64,000 nucleotides of DNA from Diphasiastrum complanatum. Lineage: Eukaryota > Streptophyta > Lycopodiopsida > Lycopodiales > Lycopodiaceae. Below, one piece after another: positions 61,394 through 64,000 of this stretch. Where the stretch lies: assembly GCA_029204225.1 (NCBI GenBank), contig CM055093.1:28655777-28719776 (forward strand), read 5' to 3'. Position 1 is the stretch's first letter; every line of letters begins with the position of its first letter. The translations under genes and the position numbers were made by a program. Below the pieces are notes generated by a model. The model was given only the letters and a program-made list of their open reading frames with translations, was not told where the DNA came from and searched no databases.

Positions 61394-62428
61394 ACAGATG
61401 AAGCAAATCGCAACGATGCCAAATGTTGGCTCAAATACACTTCCACTCCGTATCTAACCAACTGTCAATTACAGAGCAGTGGTGTTTCCACTCAGGTTAA
61501 TCAAAATCTTGAAACAACCAAATACTCTATTCACTCACAAGCTTATGTTTAGAATCAACAATTCCAAATCGAATTTTGACTCACACAACTGAAAGAATAA
61601 CTAATCCTAACACTCCAACGGGGTGTATATATCTTTTTCATCAATGTACCTACTACTTTTTCCTATGAATAAATGCACCGGGGTGTTTATCAGTTGAGTA
61701 GGAAAAAACTCATTACTTTTGAGATTTTTTTTTAATTTTTTTGCTACTATTTTTTTGAACATTCATTTTTTGTGTTTACATTGTGTCTTCTATTTGCTAT
61801 CTTGGTTAAATTGGTCAAATAGTAGTGTTTTATTGATTTTACAAGTCCTAATGCACTTAATGTGAACCATTTCATCTATGTTGTGAGCCGTTTTCAAACA
61901 CTCAAAACCTGATGAAAAAAGAGGGATGTGAGCTATTATAAACACCTATTTATTTGATAAAACACTGGATTTAGAATCTTGGCAATTTTGGCTGAAAACT
62001 TTAAAAAATACATGCGAGTCACATGTGTGTTTTGTAAACATTCACAAAATACATGCACTCACATGTGTGGATGTGAGCCTTTTTGTAAACATTCACACCC
62101 CTATACATACTAAAGTCCTTATCGAGAAGAGTACCCAACCTAAGTTCAAACTTTTTAGCCAAAAGAAACTATTAGTTCTAACTAATCTAAGAAACACTCA
62201 GACACACTCACGTGTGGATGCAATCCACTTTGAAAACATTTGCACATTAAGTAAATAATTTATTGTAATAATTTGCTAAAAGATGAAATGTCACTCTTTT
62301 AGGTGAGTTTGAGCATTAACATTAAAAAAAAATCTTTTTAAGTGCAATTTTTTGCAAATGGCAAAGCATCTTGGAAATTTATCAATCACCTTGTTATATA
62401 AATAATCTGTTTTTGTTTTTCTAATTGT
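61394..62428. other. no recognisable gene
   Basis: AT-rich. Near 62015-62090 the phrase TGTAAACATTCACA and CACATGTGTG recur in short direct repeats. Nothing else seen. Confidence 0.5.
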
Positions 62429-62442
62429 TCATTTGTACAATG
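62429..62442. repeat. target site duplication of SINE, left
   Basis: TCATTTGTACAATG, repeated exactly at 62528-62541. Confidence 0.9.
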
Positions 62443-62527
62443 CTTCTTGGTTTCCAAGGGGAGGCTCGAACCTAGGACCAAAGAAACTTTGGATGTCAAG
62501 CTAACCAGTTGAGCCAACCCCGTTGGG
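62443..62527 (-). mobile_element. short tRNA-derived SINE
   Basis: 85 bp between perfect 14-bp direct repeats. On the minus strand it begins CCCAACGGGGTTGGCTCAAC and has a pol III A box (TTGGCTCAACTGGTTAG) and a B box (GGTTCGAGCC) about 30 bp apart, as in tRNA genes. The end is CCTTGGAAACCAAGAAG, not a long poly-A. It does not fold as a complete tRNA with CCA stem, so a SINE or a retroposed tRNA fragment is the best reading. Confidence 0.78.
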
Positions 62528-62541
62528 TCATTTGTACAATG
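62528..62541. repeat. target site duplication of SINE, right
   Basis: TCATTTGTACAATG, identical to 62429-62442. Confidence 0.9.
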
Positions 62542-62690
62542 GAGTGGAGTACAACTCCTAGGCTAAAAGAAGCCATAGCCAACTCCTCGTCAGCTCTACT
62601 TCTCAAAATAGTGTGCGTGTTGCAAAATCAATACTCGAAGCTGCTTGTGCAATTTCTTCAGCACTTGGATCTTATCTATGTGATTCAAAG
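62542..62690 (-). other. probable 3' UTR of the U-box/kinase gene
   Basis: About 150 bp between the gene's stop codon and the SINE; no other coding signal. No clear polyadenylation signal could be assigned. Confidence 0.4.
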
Positions 62691-63826
62691 CTAACCGAAC
62701 GCTGCTTGCCAATGAGTAATAACCGAACGCAGAGGGATATTAGAGATGAGGCTCATATGCGGAAGTGGCAGGTTGGTCAAGGGAGAGGTATCGTGTTCCT
62801 GGAGCCATTGCTTAATTGCTGCATACTCGTACGTGTATCCATCAGCTGCAATTACTGGATCTTCCATTACTTCCTGACAGCCCAATTGTTATTTCGGAGT
62901 TGCACAGGACATAGCTAATACAACATAATACAAGATTGCAGAAGACACGATCAATACAACATATCATAGAATTGCACAAGACATGGCTAATGCAACATAA
63001 TATGGTTGGTAGTGATAACTCAACAATGTAAAAGGAATGCGGAATGGGTATCACTCACCCTTAGTATGGGACAGGTGAACATTTCTGGAACATCGTCTTT
63101 TGAATTGGGCTGTTTAATGAGATTCTTAACAGCAAGAGTGTCGGCAGCTTCACGTACTCCTTCTAGGATCGGCAGAATGCAAGTCTCAAGATCTGGTCTT
63201 TTTTTGTGACTGAAATCAACACAATTCACAGCTAAAAGAGCAACTTGGGTTGCCTCTTCCAGAGGCCAGTCCCCAGCAGATTGATCCAAAATATTCGGAA
63301 ATGATCCAGAATCAAAAGCATCTCTAACATATTTGATGAGACCAACAGGCGGCTTCCCAGTGAGCAGCCGGAGTAGGACAACCCCAAAAGCATAGACATC
63401 GGATTTTCGACCAAAGCAGCCTGTCTGATAATATTCTGGGTCAATATATGCAATGGTACCGACTGGCTTAGAATCCAGGAAGAATGTTGAGTTCATTTCC
63501 GCCATTGATTCGGGAATTAATCTTGCAAGCCCAACATCCCCAAGCTTGCCTACGAAATTCCGATCAAGTAGAATGTTGCCTGGCTTCAGATCTCGGTGAA
63601 CAATGGGCTCTGGGTTTGAGCCATGAAGGAAAAGCAATGCCATTGCTACCTCTGCTGCTATGCGGAATCTCGTGTACCACGGTAAAGGGGGTGTTCCACC
63701 AAGACATTCGAGCCTGTCCTCTAGACTTCCATTAGCCATGAATTCGTACACTAGGCATCCTTTCTCTGGGCAGCAGCCTAACAACAGTACCATATGTGGA
63801 TGATGAATGCGGCGCAATACTTCCAC
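62691..63826 (-). CDS. U-box domain protein kinase (plant PUB/RLCK type), last two exons
   Basis: Plant E3 ubiquitin ligase with a receptor-like cytoplasmic kinase domain before a C-terminal U-box (PUB33/35/51/52-like group). Exon 63826-63059: kinase from EVLRRIHHPHMVLLLGCCPE on, HRDLKPGNILLD (catalytic loop), GDVGLARL (DVG in place of DFG, common in this group), GTIAYIDPEYYQTG, SDVYAFGVVLLRLLTGKPP, KKRPDLE, then MFTCPIL. Donor GTGAGT, 185-bp intron (63058-62874), acceptor TGTCAG. Exon 62873-62691: EVMEDPVIAADGYTYEYAAI, KQWLQEHDTSPLTNLPL, SVITHWQAAFG, stop TAG. The intron cuts the U-box between CPIL(R) and EVMED in phase 0. The N-terminal USP domain, the glycine loop and the catalytic Lys lie beyond the window; the acceptor at 63827 (TTGTAG) leads to an upstream exon. 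The frames read cleanly and this appears to be a working gene. Confidence 0.9.
62874..63058 (-). other. intron inside the U-box coding region
   Basis: GTGAGT donor and CTGTCAG acceptor on the minus strand, 185 bp. Joining the exons restores the U-box reading CPILREVMEDP. The interior has tandem-like phrases (GACACGATCAATACAACATA and similar). Confidence 0.88.
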
Positions 63827-64000
63827 CTACAAGTAGCACAGAAAGTGAAGCAGAAATTATTCTCGACTTTTAACAAAAATCGTCTTCAGATTTCTCGAAA
63901 AATATACAGAAAATTTAACTATAAGTTCAAGTGAGGAATATTTGTTCCAGCTTTTTCACTATCGAAAAATTGAATAGTCTTTTCTAGATTGAAATATATC
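63827..64000 (-). other. upstream intron of the U-box/kinase gene
   Basis: Non-coding AT-rich sequence ending in the acceptor CTTGTAG at 63827, directly before the kinase exon. The next exon is outside the window. Confidence 0.75.

Noticed and set aside
62443-62527. A functional tRNA gene
   Set aside because: A and B boxes are present but there is no complete cloverleaf, and 14-bp direct repeats show a retroposed insertion.
63560-63610. Kinase death by loss of the DFG motif (reads DVG)
   Set aside because: DVG is usual in this U-box/kinase group, so it is not evidence of a pseudokinase.
1-64000. CRISPR array, bacterial operon or phage-like system
   Set aside because: No regular spacer arrays, ribosome binding sites or bacterial genes; all tandem repeats are plant-type minisatellites within transposons.

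Overview
The window is gene-poor plant nuclear DNA, about nine tenths of it LTR retrotransposons, many inserted inside one another. Support for a plant: Ty1/copia pol and gag fragments of plant type, initiator-tRNA-Met primer sites (TGGTATCAGAGC) behind most LTRs, a plant U-box/kinase gene at the right edge, and captured eIF4A and 6-phosphogluconate dehydrogenase pieces of plant type. A large, repeat-rich genome such as a fern or gymnosperm fits best. A Penelope-like reverse transcriptase and an endonuclease-tailed LINE-like fragment lean that way but do not settle it.

Left part (1-19.7 kb). A copia pol remnant (1-2987) runs into a second copia scrap (2988-3565). The scrap is split by element A (3566-9509, duplication TGCAA), a gag-only retrotransposon with a doubled 5' LTR, a captured eIF4A-6PGDH-eIF4A chimera on the antisense strand, and two tandem gag domains. 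Then come a decayed non-autonomous copia 3' end (9515-10680), a dispersed repeat, and element B (11158-13717, duplication AACTC), a 2.56-kb copia derivative whose gag runs in frame into the RNase H tail. A host repeat (R) is split by a minus-strand copia composite (C, about 14467-19318) that itself carries another plus-strand copia LTR (D).

Middle (19.7-42.8 kb). Element G (19725-25073, minus, duplication TGACC) carries an unrecognised modular ORF in place of pol. Element H (25630-36071, plus, duplication CTTCC) is a near-complete copia element interrupted in gag by a second copia element, I (26896-31995). To their right lie weakly structured DNA, a minus-strand Penelope-like RT remnant (about 38405-39760), a second copy of R, and a deleted minus-strand copia (K, 41127-42790).

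Right part (42.8-64 kb). A Ty3-type gag-protease remnant without RT (L), a GC-richer stretch with a tandem duplication of about 287 bp, and copia element E (48731-about 56141) follow. E is interrupted in pol by F (51393-55160, duplication AGAAC), a non-coding LTR element filled with 25-bp repeats. E ends in an 18-bp minisatellite. The last 8 kb hold duplications, a LINE-like C-terminal fragment (60559-61393), a SINE of about 85 bp with a perfect 14-bp target duplication (62443-62527), and the 3' end of the one credible host gene, a U-box/kinase protein on the minus strand (62691-63826, continuing off the window).

Nearly all transposon reading frames are broken. Five elements keep target duplications (four exact 5-mers for full-length LTR elements A, B, G and H, plus F), so the order of nesting can be read directly. 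No CRISPR array, rRNA gene or functional tRNA gene was seen.
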